In this document: one piece after another, positions 22,920-34,167 of the stretch
Numbering within the stretch: position 1 is the stretch's first letter
How the letters are laid out: each line of letters opens with the position of its first letter
From: Coptis chinensis
Lineage: Eukaryota; Streptophyta; Magnoliopsida; Ranunculales; Ranunculaceae
DNA length: 64,000 nt
Direction of reading: 5' to 3'
Assembly: GCA_015680905.1 (NCBI GenBank)
Contig: CM027383.1
Coordinates: forward strand, 92,392,001-92,456,000
Program-made: the position numbers and the translations under genes
Notes under the pieces: generated by a model
Databases searched by the model: none
What the model was told of the DNA's origin: nothing
What the model saw: the letters and a program-made list of their open reading frames with translations, nothing else

Positions 22920-25390
22920 AACTTTGGAGTAAAAAGATGATAGTTTAAAGAGGAAGATTGTTGAGAAGGGCATCAACATTAGATAGGGTAGCCTCAGCAT
23001 TTTGAGCTGCATCAGGAGGAAGTTGTGAGGTGGTATCACCCACAGTAGCTGTATCTCCTTCTTCATTATCAGAAATCATATTGTTTTCTACAAGAATGTT
23101 ATGTGGAACAAAAGGCTTGCAGATATCCAACTTATCACCTAAAGAATTTATAGCTGCCATGACAGTATTGAATTCAGCATCGGCAGCTTCAGAGGCTTCT
23201 GCACTTTTATGTCTTTCGGCAGCAAAATCTTCAAGCATCTTTTTTCACGAGTTCAACATGTTCAGCCTCTTTATCCGATAAAGTCTTCTCGGCTTTTTCA
23301 GATTGCTGCTTCATATCAGTTTTCAATTGATGGATTTCTTTCTTGAAGCCGCTATTTTCTCGGGTTAGTTTGTCGAATTTTGATTGCTGAGTGGTCAGAG
23401 TTTTTCTAATACGCCCGATCTCGCATTCTTGCTTATGAAGCAGATCGAATTAAGCCATGGCAAGTACTTTTCGCTATATTAAAATATCAAAAGCAGATAA
23501 GCACAAAGTAAAAAGATGAAAGTGATATGAAAGGAGAAAAGACAAGATATGAGTAACTTCTCCATATGATCGTAAAACTTGGTAAGGCGCTCAGTGGGGT
23601 TGATGTTGAGAGCAGCAATTTTGTCTTTGGGAAGAACACAGCTGCTAGCTAAGGCAACACCTAACTTATCCTTATGAGTATCTTCGAAAAGTGAGGCTGT
23701 TAAAGGGATATCGTTGCCATCAATAAGGCGAAACTCAGGTCTAAAGACTTCATTGGCATTGGCTGACGAGACGGAGTTAAGGTTTTGACCATCGGGAAGG
23801 CCACTTTCACCCCAGGAGTGAGTTTTTCTTCTTTTAGAAGGGGCAATAGTAGTTGGAGGGGGAATGGTGGTGTTGTACTAAGAAGCAAAAGGAGGCTTAT
23901 CTTTAGGAGCATTAGGATGATTAGTAGGAATGGAAGAAGGAGCAGGTGGTTTATCAGCAACAATGGGTGTTGAGGAGGGATTCGATGATTTTTTTTCCCT
24001 TTCTCAGATAAGTAGTGACCAGCATTGGCATTCATCGGCATTCAAGGAGCCATATCTGTATACAATAAAAGATGCTCATTAAATATACTTTGTAATATCG
24101 GATATTTCATAAAAGTTAGGAACCTCTTTTTTAATATCAGGGAAAAGATTGGGAGTCATGGTACAATTGTCATCTAGATAGTCATAGAAACTTTTGAGAA
24201 GTTTAGGAGGCAAGCCATGCAAGGCAAAGGAGGATACAAGAAAGGGAAGATCATCTGAGGAATTGGTTAAAGGAGATTGAAGGGGAGTTGGCGACTGACC
24301 CATTTTTTGAAGAGCTCGATGTTTGAGAACATAAAGAGGTGTGCGATAGTTTGAGATATCAGGAAAAGGAACAATAACTTTGGGATTCCCTTATTTATCG
24401 GCACCCGTTTTAATATTGACATCGGCTTCAGTCCCTTCTAAAAGCCTCAGTACTATGTTTGAATTCGCACAAGCCTTGGAAAAATGAGGGAGAAGTACTG
24501 AAAAGACGCAAAGGAGAGTGAAATCAAATATGGGATTTCCGAGATCTAAAAAGCGAAAACAAATCAAAGGGAGGACATACCTATGGAGTTGAAGACTTGA
24601 TGTTTCAAAGGAGGATTTTGCTGGGTTATCGGCACTTTCCCATGGGCCTATAACAACAATGGGGTATTGGGTCCACTATTTATCGCTATTACGGTTTTTC
24701 CAAAGAATACCCCTAATGTTTCGGTGGGTATGTTTTTGGGATAAAAATATCCGATAATCTTTTCACAAAATCTATAGTGCATAAGAATATCGGATAACCT
24801 AATACGGTCAGCTTCATATCTATCGGGAGAGAGATGGCTATTGTAGTAATTACAAACAAACAATAACCTCCAAAAGTTACCCGTACCTTGACCAGGGGAA
24901 AGATTCAAATGGTTCAGTACTTCACGATCGAGGTTGGATAAAGAAAATCTCAGTCCAACGGCGAGTTGGCCAACAATAACAATGATTCCATTCTTGGTAC
25001 CACTCGACATTTAGTAAAAGCCCGAGCACCAGCGTAATGTTGTAAATAAAGGGTGGAGGGAATTTGATAGGCGGCTTAAACTAAAGTTAGGTTTGGTTAC
25101 TTGATGAAAAAACCACAAAGTCCATTGTTCCATCGGCTGGTATCTTTAATAGTATCACGCTCAGATTCAGAGTTAGTGGTTTCAAAGGGATGGCAGGGAA
25201 CACCTTCTACAACATAAGATAGGTCCCATGATATTTGGGAGTCAAGATTTATTGGTTGAGGTAGAGGCAAAGTTTTGGTTGTAGGGTCTATCATCATGAA
25301 GCATATCGTTAGAAAGAATGTCATCCGATATGGTATCCTCAGAAGGGAGACTAGCATCAGAGATGGTATCTTCACTAGCCATTGAAATGA
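22920..25390 (-). other. Antisense coding-like region of the Tat element
   Basis: On the strand opposite to gag-pol, open segments with protein-like composition run from ~25.38 kb down to ~22.95 kb. The upstream part reads LRFSLSNLDREVLNHLNL, GTGNFWRLLFVCNYYNSHL and YEADRIRLSDILMHYRF. The downstream part is Ala/Glu-rich and coiled-coil-like (AERHKSAEASEAADAEF). Grande, Retand and related Tat elements are known to carry an antisense gene between integrase and the 3' LTR, and this region fits that in place and orientation. Its function is unknown. Like the rest of the element it is degraded. Confidence 0.72.
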
Positions 25391-26082
25391 CTATACATAA
25401 AGAAGGAATGACAAAGGTATTTTTAATATCGGTAATTTAATATTTATAAAGTTTTATTAGCAACATAATATTAGAGTATCGGTAATGTTGATGTAAAAGT
25501 TGAATCATCGGAAATACCGATGTATATTTTAATATCGAAAATATTGTAATACAGTAAAACCAAAACAAACAAAAAGATGAAAACAATGTTGTGAATAAAA
25601 AGATTCAAACTTTTCATGGTTTGAAGCTTAAAGTAGTAATGTATGTCAGTACATAAGCATTAGCACGAGAGTTTATGCAAAATTAAGGGTTTCAAATGTA
25701 AACAACTAAAGTTAAGATAAAATATCGTATCTAGTATCGTTAAAATGAATATATCAATGCATGTTTTAGAAAGATTAGCGAAGTGTAGGGTGAAAGAACA
25801 TACCTTATAGTTTTTCAAGAAGACGAGATTAACTTTCGGAAAAGTTGAAGAAAAAGAAGAAAACCAGTGTTCTTTGCTTTGAAAGCTTGAAGAAGCTAAA
25901 GAGGTTTTTTGTTGGGAAGCGTACTGGATAAGCTAAAGAGGGAAAAATGGTTCAAGTTTAAATTTATAATATTGAAAATTTGGGCTCGGGTTGTTATCTG
26001 GGCCCGATAGTTTTTCATATTCGTTATCTGATATAGTTCCTTCTCGAAAAGTTAAAATTTTAAATAAAAATTTCAAGATTTC

Positions 26083-26091
26083 AAGGGGCGA
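26083..26091 (+). promoter_or_regulatory. Polypurine tract of the LTR element
   Basis: AAGGGGCGA directly precedes the TG of the right LTR. Purine-rich DNA in this position primes plus-strand synthesis in LTR elements. Confidence 0.65.
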
Positions 26092-26508
26092 TGTAATGGG
26101 CAAATATCGTACCTGTAAATATGTTCATTTTAGTATTTTAAAACTCGAGATATTGGCATAAAGTCAATATCTAGGTAAATCTCGTGGGTGTTTGAATTGT
26201 GTTGCTGGTAGAAGGCGGGAAATGAGAAAGAAAGACAAGAGACACGTGTCAAAAATTGACTGGGTCCAAACCAAATCATGACACTATATAAAGATTAGAA
26301 GAGCATTAAAAAGGGATTCATGTTCATTCAGTCCAGATTACAAAAACTGTAAAAACAGGAGAGAGAAAGAGAGATTGTAAATATTTCTTGCCAATCAATA
26401 AAACTTTGATTCAATCCATCTTTTTCATTCATTCTTTTCATTCATTATGTTCACTAGTAAAATTGTGTGATTTTAGAACATTTAAGAAAGGTGTTCTTAG
26501 ACATCACA
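26092..26508 (+). repeat. Right LTR of the Tat-lineage element
   Basis: 417 bp, TGTAATGGGC to GACATCACA. It is single-copy for the segment that is duplicated in the left LTR. The target duplication GTGAG follows at 26509. Confidence 0.92.
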
Positions 26509-26513
26509 GTGAG

Positions 26514-27141
26514 TTGTAATTGTGAATATACCCTTTCTTCACAGTTTACACTTTTTTTAATATATGTGTAGTTGTTTTTAAAATTGGATCCCTTTTAAAA
26601 TTTAACAGGACATACGCATATCTAATTAGACCTGGGCTGTAAGAGTGTCATTCAGTAATACCTCATCACTCCCCGACTCTTAATCATCGTCATTATCTAG
26701 TTTCTTCTTTCTGTGTACTTTTAGGGGAAATACGCACAGGCAGTTCATGTGTAAAACTTTTAATCAAAATGACACACTTACAGAAATGCTGAACAACAAA
26801 AATGCTACTAACAGAAATGAAGATTTAATGAATGGGAATTATTAACTAGTTTGGTTTAGCTAGTGTAGTAGTAGTGCTTGTCAACTTAATAACTCATCAA
26901 TTACACAGACACACACAACGCTTAGCAGTAGTAGTAGTATTTACTATCCAATAATGCAGTGCACCGTCTGCACGTGAACTTGCACTTGCAAGCATGGGTT
27001 GTTGGGTGTAATCTGCTTAATTCCCACCTTTTTTGTCTTTAACAATCTTCACTCTTGTCTGACTCTGACATCTGCAACTCTGCCACAACTTGCTTGTTAT
27101 GAGCTAACAAAAAGCTGGCACTAGATCTAAGACTTCTAACA
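26514..27141. other. Upstream region of the SKU5-similar gene
   Basis: About 0.6 kb of AT-rich DNA between the LTR element and the TATA box of the SKS gene, with no other gene visible. The retroelement sits ~0.8 kb upstream of the coding start, so it replaced or displaced any more distal native promoter elements. Confidence 0.4.
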
Positions 27142-27148
27142 TATAAAA
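27142..27148 (+). promoter_or_regulatory. TATA box of the SKU5-similar gene
   Basis: TATAAAA lies 167-173 bp upstream of the ATG at 27315. The A/G-rich segment between them would be the 5' UTR. Confidence 0.55.
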
Positions 27149-27314
27149 ACATGAGTAAAAACATTCACAAGAAAGAAAAGAAGCTGAAGCTAAAGACAGT
27201 GGGAGAGTAAAGACCCCATTTTTTTTTTCTCTTCCTAGCTTTCAGCTGTTTTAATGGATCCTTAGAAGCTCAGTTTAGTATATTTCTTCCTCATTTCTTT
27301 GATAGACAAGAAGA

Positions 27315-30300
27315 ATGAGAGAGAACACTGGGGGTCTATGTTCTTTCTTACTGTTGTTGTTGTTCTACATTGCTTCTTCTGTAAATGGTGAAGACCCTTA
27401 CAGGTTCTTCACATGGAAGATTACTTATGGTGACATTTACCCCCTTGGTGTTAAACAACCGGTACAAGTTTTGTTTTTGTTATACTTTGCACAGCATTTT
27501 TCTTTTTGTTATATTTTGTTTTTAATTATTAAATTGTTGTTGATAATGTGTAATATGCTGCAGGGGATATTGATAAATGGACAGTTTCCAGGTCCAAAGA
27601 TTGATTCTATTACAAATGATAACTTGATTATCAGTGTTTATAACTACCTGAATGAGCCATTTCTCATGTCTTGGTAACTAATTTTTCTTTTCATTAATTA
27701 TTTTCAATTATATATTTTGTATATAAATAAAATTCGTTACAGTCATTATTTTCGCCTTGATAGATCTAGTTTCAATGGAAATATATGATCTCAGGTAAAA
27801 AATGTTAAAAAACAAGAGCTTCTATAATGCATCACATTCACATTACATAAGTAACAATGCATTGAAAAAGAATATCCTTATGTTTTTTAGCTGTTTGCGG
27901 GATTTGAACATGCGTCACCTGGGTGACATATGTTTTGGTGGTACAGAATATACATATGTTGCCATTGACATATGGTTTTTCTTGGTACAGAATGTAACAT
28001 TCATGTTTTGTGATTGTGAATAGGAATGGTTTACAGCAGAGGAGAAATTCTTGGCAGGATGGGGTGTCTGGTACCAACTGCCCCATTCCACCAGGGAAAA
28101 ACTTCACTTATATGCTCCAAGTGAAAGATCAGATTGGTAGCTTCTTTTACTATCCTTCATTGGGATTTCATAAAGCTGCAGGTGGTTTTGGTGGTATTTC
28201 TATCTATAGTCGTCCTCGGATTCCTGTTCCTTTCCCTCCTCCAGCTGGGGATCATACTGTACTTGCTGGTGACTGGTTCAAAAGAAGTCATAGAGTAAGT
28301 ACATTACTTTATTTACAATATTTAACAGAGAACTTACTGCTCTACCAATCTTAGAGTATTTCTTTCTATGATGCTTTTTATTTAAACCAAACTTAAGAGA
28401 AATTTGATGTTTAAGTGAGATCAATCAGACTATAATTGTTTTGGCTGAAAATATGACACATTGAAGTGATTGCTTCACAGCAATTAAAAGCAATCTTAGA
28501 TGGTGGACACAATCTTCCCTTTCCTGACGGACTTCTCATTAATGGACGTGGATGGAATGGATACACCTTTAATGTTAATCAAGGTGAATATCAGCAAGTT
28601 ATTTTCAGATTACAGCAATGCTCTAACACTTGACTTTTACTCTCCCCTCCTCGTTCCAGTAGGATTTTTACACATCATATCAATGATATCTTAAACTTGC
28701 TGAGCAGGTCAGACATATAGGTTTCGCATATCAAATGTTGGGCTAACGACATCTATCAACTTCAGAATTCAAGGCCACACGATGAAGTTGGTGGAAGTAG
28801 AGGGGTCACACACACTGCAGACCACATACTCATCTCTTGACATCCATCTCGGACAGTCCTACTCTGTGTTGGTTACTGCTAATCAGAGCCCATTTGACTA
28901 CTATATTGTTGTTTCATCGCGCTTTACCTCTCGCGTGCTCACTACCACGGCCATTCTTCACTACACTAATTCAGCTGGAAAAGTTTATGGCCGTCCACCT
29001 GGTGGACCTACCATACAAATTGATTCTTCCATCCAACAGGCTAGATCTATTCGGTATTTACTTGAACTTTCTTACTATGAATTCTCTCCTCATATGGGAA
29101 TTTGCATGCCGTATCTTTCTTAGCCACAATCCATCTTGTAAATACTCTTCTATTTAGATGGGATATGACTATGTTTTTGCTGCAGGTGGAGAATTTGTAA
29201 TTTTTCATTTTGGCCTAGCTAGATAATTACAAATCATTAAATGTTTATATGGAAATGAGCTCTAACGAAGAAGTATATCATTCCATTAAAATGTCTAATG
29301 GGAATGTATATCCATACTATCCTTTTCCTAAGTGAGCACAAGGAAATGAATTTATAATTCCTTCATGCAGTAAGGAAAGAATTGAAGGCTATTTCACCGG
29401 TCAAATATTTGAGTTATTTGGTTCAAAACCTTTATTTTTTGTTTATTTATTTATTTTTCTTTATGTAATTCGCTTATGGGATTTGTGTATAATAGCTCAC
29501 AAATCCATGCTTAAAAAAATCATAGTGCTCATTTTATTTTTCTCTGTACTTTTTGAGTTTTGACTACTTTATCCTGCGTGTGTTTCACTTTACCACATTG
29601 TGTATTCATTCAATCCCAACATACTGGTGTACTTAGAGAATGACATTATGAACCATTGATGTACTATGAAGTGTTTCTATGAACCGTTTTGTGTGGCGTT
29701 CAACTGGCAGTGTTATCCATATGTGACGTTCTGTTTTCTTGAACCCAGGTGGAATTTGACAGCAAGTGGACCTAGACCCAATCCCCAAGGCTCTTACCAT
29801 TATGGCTTGATCAAACCCAGTCGAACCATTAGGCTCGCAAACACTGCTCCTATCATCAATGGGAAGCAGAGATATGCTGTCAATAGTGTGTCCTTCACTC
29901 CTGCAGACACACCATTGAAGCTTGCCGATTACTTCAACATCCCTAATGTCTTCTATGTTGGAAGCATTTCTGAGCAGCCTAATGGTGGAGGTGCCTATCT
30001 CCAGACCTCTGTCATGCATGCAGATTTCCGGTCATTTATTGAAATTGTGTTTGAGAACTGGGAAGATAGCGTGCAGTCATGGCACATCAATGGTTATTCC
30101 TTCTTTGTTGTGGGGTAATATTTTCTTGCTCATTGCTATTAACTAGCTGAAATTAAGTGATTCTTATAAAATATTCTAAAGTAGAGGGCTTTGTAAGTTG
30201 TTTCAAGCATTTCGCTTCTTTCCATGTGTTCAATTTGCTGACAAAATGCTTCTACCTTGTTAGAATTCTCCACTAATTTGATAGACATGAGAAATTGCAT

Positions 30301-31160
30301 CCGCTATATAATAAGCGGAAGCTTTATTTCAGCTGGTTCTGCCTGTACCTTTTGGCTATATACATATAAGCATTGCTGAACAGGGTTTTGAAGTAGTAGA
30401 GGGGAATCTTCTTCATATGTGGATAATTTGTCTAGAAGGAAATTGGTGGAAACTGTGGCATATCGACATTTTCTTGTATAAAATTGTTGGGTGCAATTGG
30501 AAGAAACAGTAACAGTTGAGAAGACTTATGCTGTTGCAATTTAACAGTTATTTGCTATTTAAATTCTAATTGACAACAAAGAGTCAAAGACACATTTTAT
30601 GCAATTGCCTATGAACCTTAGCATGCCAGCTTTTTGCACTGTTTCTTCTTGTCTTGTGAAACTAAGGAAATGTGTGGTATGCGCAGGATGGATGGAGGGC
30701 AGTGGTCATCGGCAAGTAGATTAGGTTACAACTTAAGAGATACAGTTGCTCGTAGCACGATTCAGGTGGGATTTCAAAGGAGTATATTTTTTTTATATAT
30801 TTTTTCTCTTTTTTTTTTGGATAAACTAGTATATTTCTATATATGTTGTACTTTATATATCTACATTATCACGGTCACTTGCTGAGAAAAATGTGGTGGT
30901 TATAGTTCTTAGTTTCTTACACTGGTATCGTGCTTGGTTGGATGCAGGTCTATCCCAGGTCATGGACTGCTATATATATGGCTTTGGACAATGTGGGAAT
31001 GTGGAATATAAGGTCTGCAGATTGGGCCCGACAATACTTGGGTCAGCAGTTCTATCTTCGAGTTTACTCCCCTGCACATTCATGGAGAGATGAATTTCCA
31101 ATTCCAAGGAATGCTCTTCTTTGTGGTCAAGCTTCTGGTCGTCATACTAGGGCCTTTTGA
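27315..31160 (+). CDS. SKS: SKU5-similar (SKS) multicopper-oxidase-like protein
   Basis: Eight phase-consistent exons: 27315-27461, 27564-27673, 28024-28294, 28481-28583, 28708-29053, 29749-30114, 30687-30765 and 30948-31160, giving 544 residues. A signal peptide (residues 1-25, ending SSVNGE) precedes three cupredoxin domains. Diagnostic SKU5-family phrases include YGDIYPLGVKQ, GILINGQFPGP, DGVSGTNCPIPPGKNFTY, GDWFKRSHR, GQTYRFRISNVG and WTAIYMALDNVGMWN. The copper motifs are lost: SWNG replaces HWHG, the WHAHSSW site reads FYYPSLGFHK, and YSPAHSW stands where laccases have HCH. It is therefore probably not an oxidase; relatives act at the cell wall and plasma membrane in directional growth and pollen tubes. 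No GPI-anchor signal is visible at the C-terminus (RHTRAF), so it is probably secreted. Confidence 0.95.
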
Positions 31161-31427
31161 CCCTGTGAGTCCCAGATCCTGTCACGAAAGGGCAACAGGT
31201 TTTTGGATCGAGTTAGGATGTGCACCCGTTAAGGGGAAATAATTGGCAGGGCTCAACTTGAGAATGGCTTATTTCCCTCCTTTTTCCTGTTTCTGTTATT
31301 TCATTAGGCAGGCAGATTATTTAGGGGTAAGTGATGAGGGAATGTGAGTTTTGGAATTCAATTTGCGGTATCAACATTCAAATTCTTTTACAAATGTACC
31401 AATATTTATAACACCTACTTTCACTGG

Positions 31428-31433
31428 AATAAA
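31428..31433 (+). terminator. Polyadenylation signal of the SKS gene
   Basis: AATAAA lies ~270 bp after the stop codon of the SKS gene in a T-rich 3' region. It is the best candidate signal, though plant signals are degenerate. Confidence 0.4.
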
Positions 31434-31548
31434 GAAATTCATTGTGGCCATTAGAGATTCAGTATGTAAATTTTATGATCACAATAAATCCAATGGGAGG
31501 GGTTGTAGGGGGACATATTTTATCTTCACACGTAAACAAATTCAAAAT

Positions 31549-31856
31549 GTTAGGGCATTTATAAGTTTCAGATTAGGCTATTATTTTGTAAATATAATAT
31601 CTTAACTATTCTAAATATTGTCAAAAATAATTAAAAAAATCAAAAATTTCTAAACTTGCCAAATATAATATAAAAAATTGTGAAAATGAACGGTCTACAA
31701 TTAGTCAAATTTTGTAAATTGTTAATTATATTTAACAAGTTTAAATTTTTTTAATTTTTTTGATTATTTGTGACAATGTTTAGAACAGTTAGGAGATCAT
31801 ATCTACAAAATATTCCAATTTATAAGGTATTTGTAAAACTGTTTAACCCTTCTTGA
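31549..31856. mobile_element. AT-rich fold-back (MITE-like) element
   Basis: The left arm contains CTATTCTAAATATTGTCAAA, AATAATTAAAAAAATCAAAA and CTTGCCAAATATAAT. The right arm is its inverted copy with divergence (ATATTTAACAAGTTTAAAT, ATTATTTGTGACAATGTTTA). The whole would fold into a ~300-bp hairpin. No coding capacity. It lies between the SKS and SWC6 genes. The phrase GTTAGGAGATCATATC recurs in the MITE at 44096. Confidence 0.65.
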
Positions 31857-32268
31857 TTATGTATATATTGATATTTGTTCATGCAATACTCTCAACAAAA
31901 ACATCATTCCCTTTTGAACCTTCTTCATCCCTTGGTTCATGGAATTACAATTTACAAAAGTCACAAAGAAAAAGTAAGACAACAATAATAATAATTTTAC
32001 AACTGAAAAAATAAAAGTCCCAGACAAATTTCAACCATTCAAAATACCGAAACACGATATAATTTTTTATACCAAACTCTACAAAATCGGAATTTCGAGG
32101 GATATCGTTATACTACATCTGTTTCTGCTCGGAATCACTCTTCTGAAAACAAACTGCAACAATCTTCAATCTATTCCAACTTTCCAACTTTCTAACTCTA
32201 GAAACTCAAAAACTTGTTTAGATTTATAAGCAGAGCAAGTTGGTATCAATCATCATCATATTCCAATC
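31857..32268. other. Upstream region of SWC6
   Basis: Non-coding DNA ahead of the SWC6 start codon at 32269, probably promoter and 5' UTR. No clear TATA box is visible, which is common for plant housekeeping genes. Confidence 0.4.
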
Positions 32269-33482
32269 ATGGAAGTGGAAGAAAACTCGGGGCCGTTTCG
32301 ACGAACATCGAGTCGGACTCGTAAACTGGCTAACAAAATGGCTGCTGCACTTTCCAGCACAGATAATCGTACCCAGGTAAACTTTTAGAATTTTTCTTTT
32401 CTTTTTTTTAATGGGAAAATTATTTATGGGTAAAAAAAATAAAATTAGGCAGCTCTAGCTCGACTTGAAGCATTGGAAAATGACAATGCGGCCCCGGAAC
32501 CACTTGAAGCTTACGACGATGATGAAGCTTCTCTCGATGACGACGATGACCAAGGTTAGAGATTTGAGCTCTTATGGGCTGGTTTGTTCCCAAAGAAATT
32601 TACTTAAATATATATATTTGTTAAACCATGAGCTGTGGTAGTACAAGGTTTTGACTAATAATATAAACATAACTCATGGTTTAACAATATTGTCCTCTTC
32701 TTCTCAACTCTCAACCAAACCTTGACCAACTTTTCATCTCATTGAACATATTATTTTGAATGGTTCAGTCTTTCATTTGTTAGATAAGAAAAGCTTGAGA
32801 TATATAGAGAGAATTTGAAACACACTCTACCTAGTGACTTGGTAGTTTAGACTTACTTAAACAGGTGTTGTTTGGATTATGCCTATTTCTGTTTTCCCAG
32901 TCAAATAGCTCAAAGTGCCTGTAATGCGTGTCTTAGGTGGAGAGAGAGAGAGAGAGAAAAAGTCTTCTGTTGGTTTTGTGTAATTCTTTAAGATTGTGCT
33001 CTTAGTAAAAGATTTTATTAGATAGCCACTGCCTTTTAAATGATAATGATGTTTCTCTTCTTGTCACTTGCATTATAGTATACACAAAGAAGCAATCTAA
33101 AAATGCGAAACGAAAAACCAGACAAGCAAAGGCACTTGAGAATGTAAAGAAAGCTCCAAGGACATTCATGGAGCTGTTACAGGAGGTATTAGTGTTCCAT
33201 GTGTATGGTCACTGCGTTTTCTGGATTCATCTTGAGTTGATTTTGATAACATTTTTAATTATGCCTCTAATGAAACAGGCAAATCTTGAAGCCTTGCCTC
33301 CTAATGTTCCCTCTTATTTGAGAGCCGCAGTAGGACCTCCAAGCTCTACCTCCCGTCGTCATTTCTGTGCGGTTTGCGGATTTACAGCCAACTACACCTG
33401 TGTAAGATGTGGAATGCGCTTTTGTTCGCCTAGATGCCAAGTTATACACAATGATACCCGTTGTCTTAAATTTGTTGCGTGA
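32269..33482 (+). CDS. SWC6: SWR1 complex subunit 6 (HIT zinc-finger protein)
   Basis: Four exons, 32269-32376, 32449-32554, 33079-33185 and 33279-33482, encode 174 residues, close to the 171 of Arabidopsis SWC6/SEF. The N-terminus (FRRTSSRTRKLANKMAAAL) is basic, an acidic run (DDDEASLDDDDD) follows at ~57-71, then a basic stretch (KNAKRKTRQAKALENVKKAP). The C-terminal HIT zinc finger at ~136-169 has the pairs CAVC, CVRC, CSPRC and a final HNDTRC. SWC6 is part of the SWR1 remodeller that swaps H2A for H2A.Z and is needed for FLC expression and normal flowering time. The gene converges on the laccase gene, with 685 bp between stop codons. Confidence 0.95.
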
Positions 33483-34167
33483 TCTGATTGAATGTCTACA
33501 ATGACTTTAGTGCTCAAGTTTTGGCGGTTCCCTCTTTTGATAGTTTTCCAATCTTCTTTAGTTTTAGTTCTACTGTCAGGATTTTGCATGTAAACTGTAT
33601 ACTTGATGTACATAATTTAACTCGTGCTTGATAACACGATATGTCACATTTTTCTGTTTTTCATCCAGCAAACGGTTCACCAACCTTATGAAGTTATGAA
33701 GAAGTTTGTTAGTGTGCTAGTGGCCATTCAGGTTGTTTGGTCGGATGCAGCTGAGACAAGACATATACTCTGTTTTGATCCAAAGTTGATTACCAACTGT
33801 TTATAATTAAGCGTTTCATTAGTAATTAAAACTGAGAAGCCGAGAAGGTAAACCTGCGATTCAATCGTAATTGTTCGAATACTTATTTAAAAAGAAAAGA
33901 ACTTATTCGTCTCTTACACTGGTTCTAGAACTGAACCTGCAAACCTAACAACATGCTGGTTCCACATCTTTATCAGATATGTTCCCCGCCCCATGACTAA
34001 CAAAACTTAAGAATGAAAATAACAAGAACTGTGATCCCTAAATGCGATATCTAACAAATTGAACCTCAGACAAACCCAAGGAACTTCTAGAATATAACAA
34101 ACCCTGTAATGAACACTTTAATCGGTATTTTGTGAAAATCTGATGATAATTATTGGTGTGCTCATGT
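33483..34167. other. Convergent 3' region between SWC6 and laccase
   Basis: Holds the 3' UTRs of the two convergent genes. No further gene, repeat or RNA is evident. Confidence 0.5.

Larger units (their letters stand above)
15041..26508 (+). mobile_element. Ty3/gypsy LTR retrotransposon, Tat lineage (Retand/Grande-like), degraded
   Basis: The element is ~11.5 kb, with LTRs at 15041-15692 and 26092-26508 that begin TGTARTGGGC and end ATCACA. A perfect 5-bp target duplication, GTGAG, flanks it at 15036-15040 and 26509-26513. The order is LTR, primer-binding site, gag, protease, reverse transcriptase, RNase H, a second (archaeal-type) RNase H, integrase, tandem repeats, antisense coding-like region, polypurine tract and LTR. 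The second RNase H plus the long 3' region with an antisense frame point to the Tat lineage. The pol region is broken in several places (of the order of ten), so this is a fossil. LTR divergence by eye is about 7-9%, which suggests an insertion a few million years old. Confidence 0.93.

Noticed and set aside
22920-25390. Independent host gene on the minus strand
   Set aside because: It lies wholly between the LTRs of one element, at the place and orientation of the known antisense gene of Tat elements, and is degraded.
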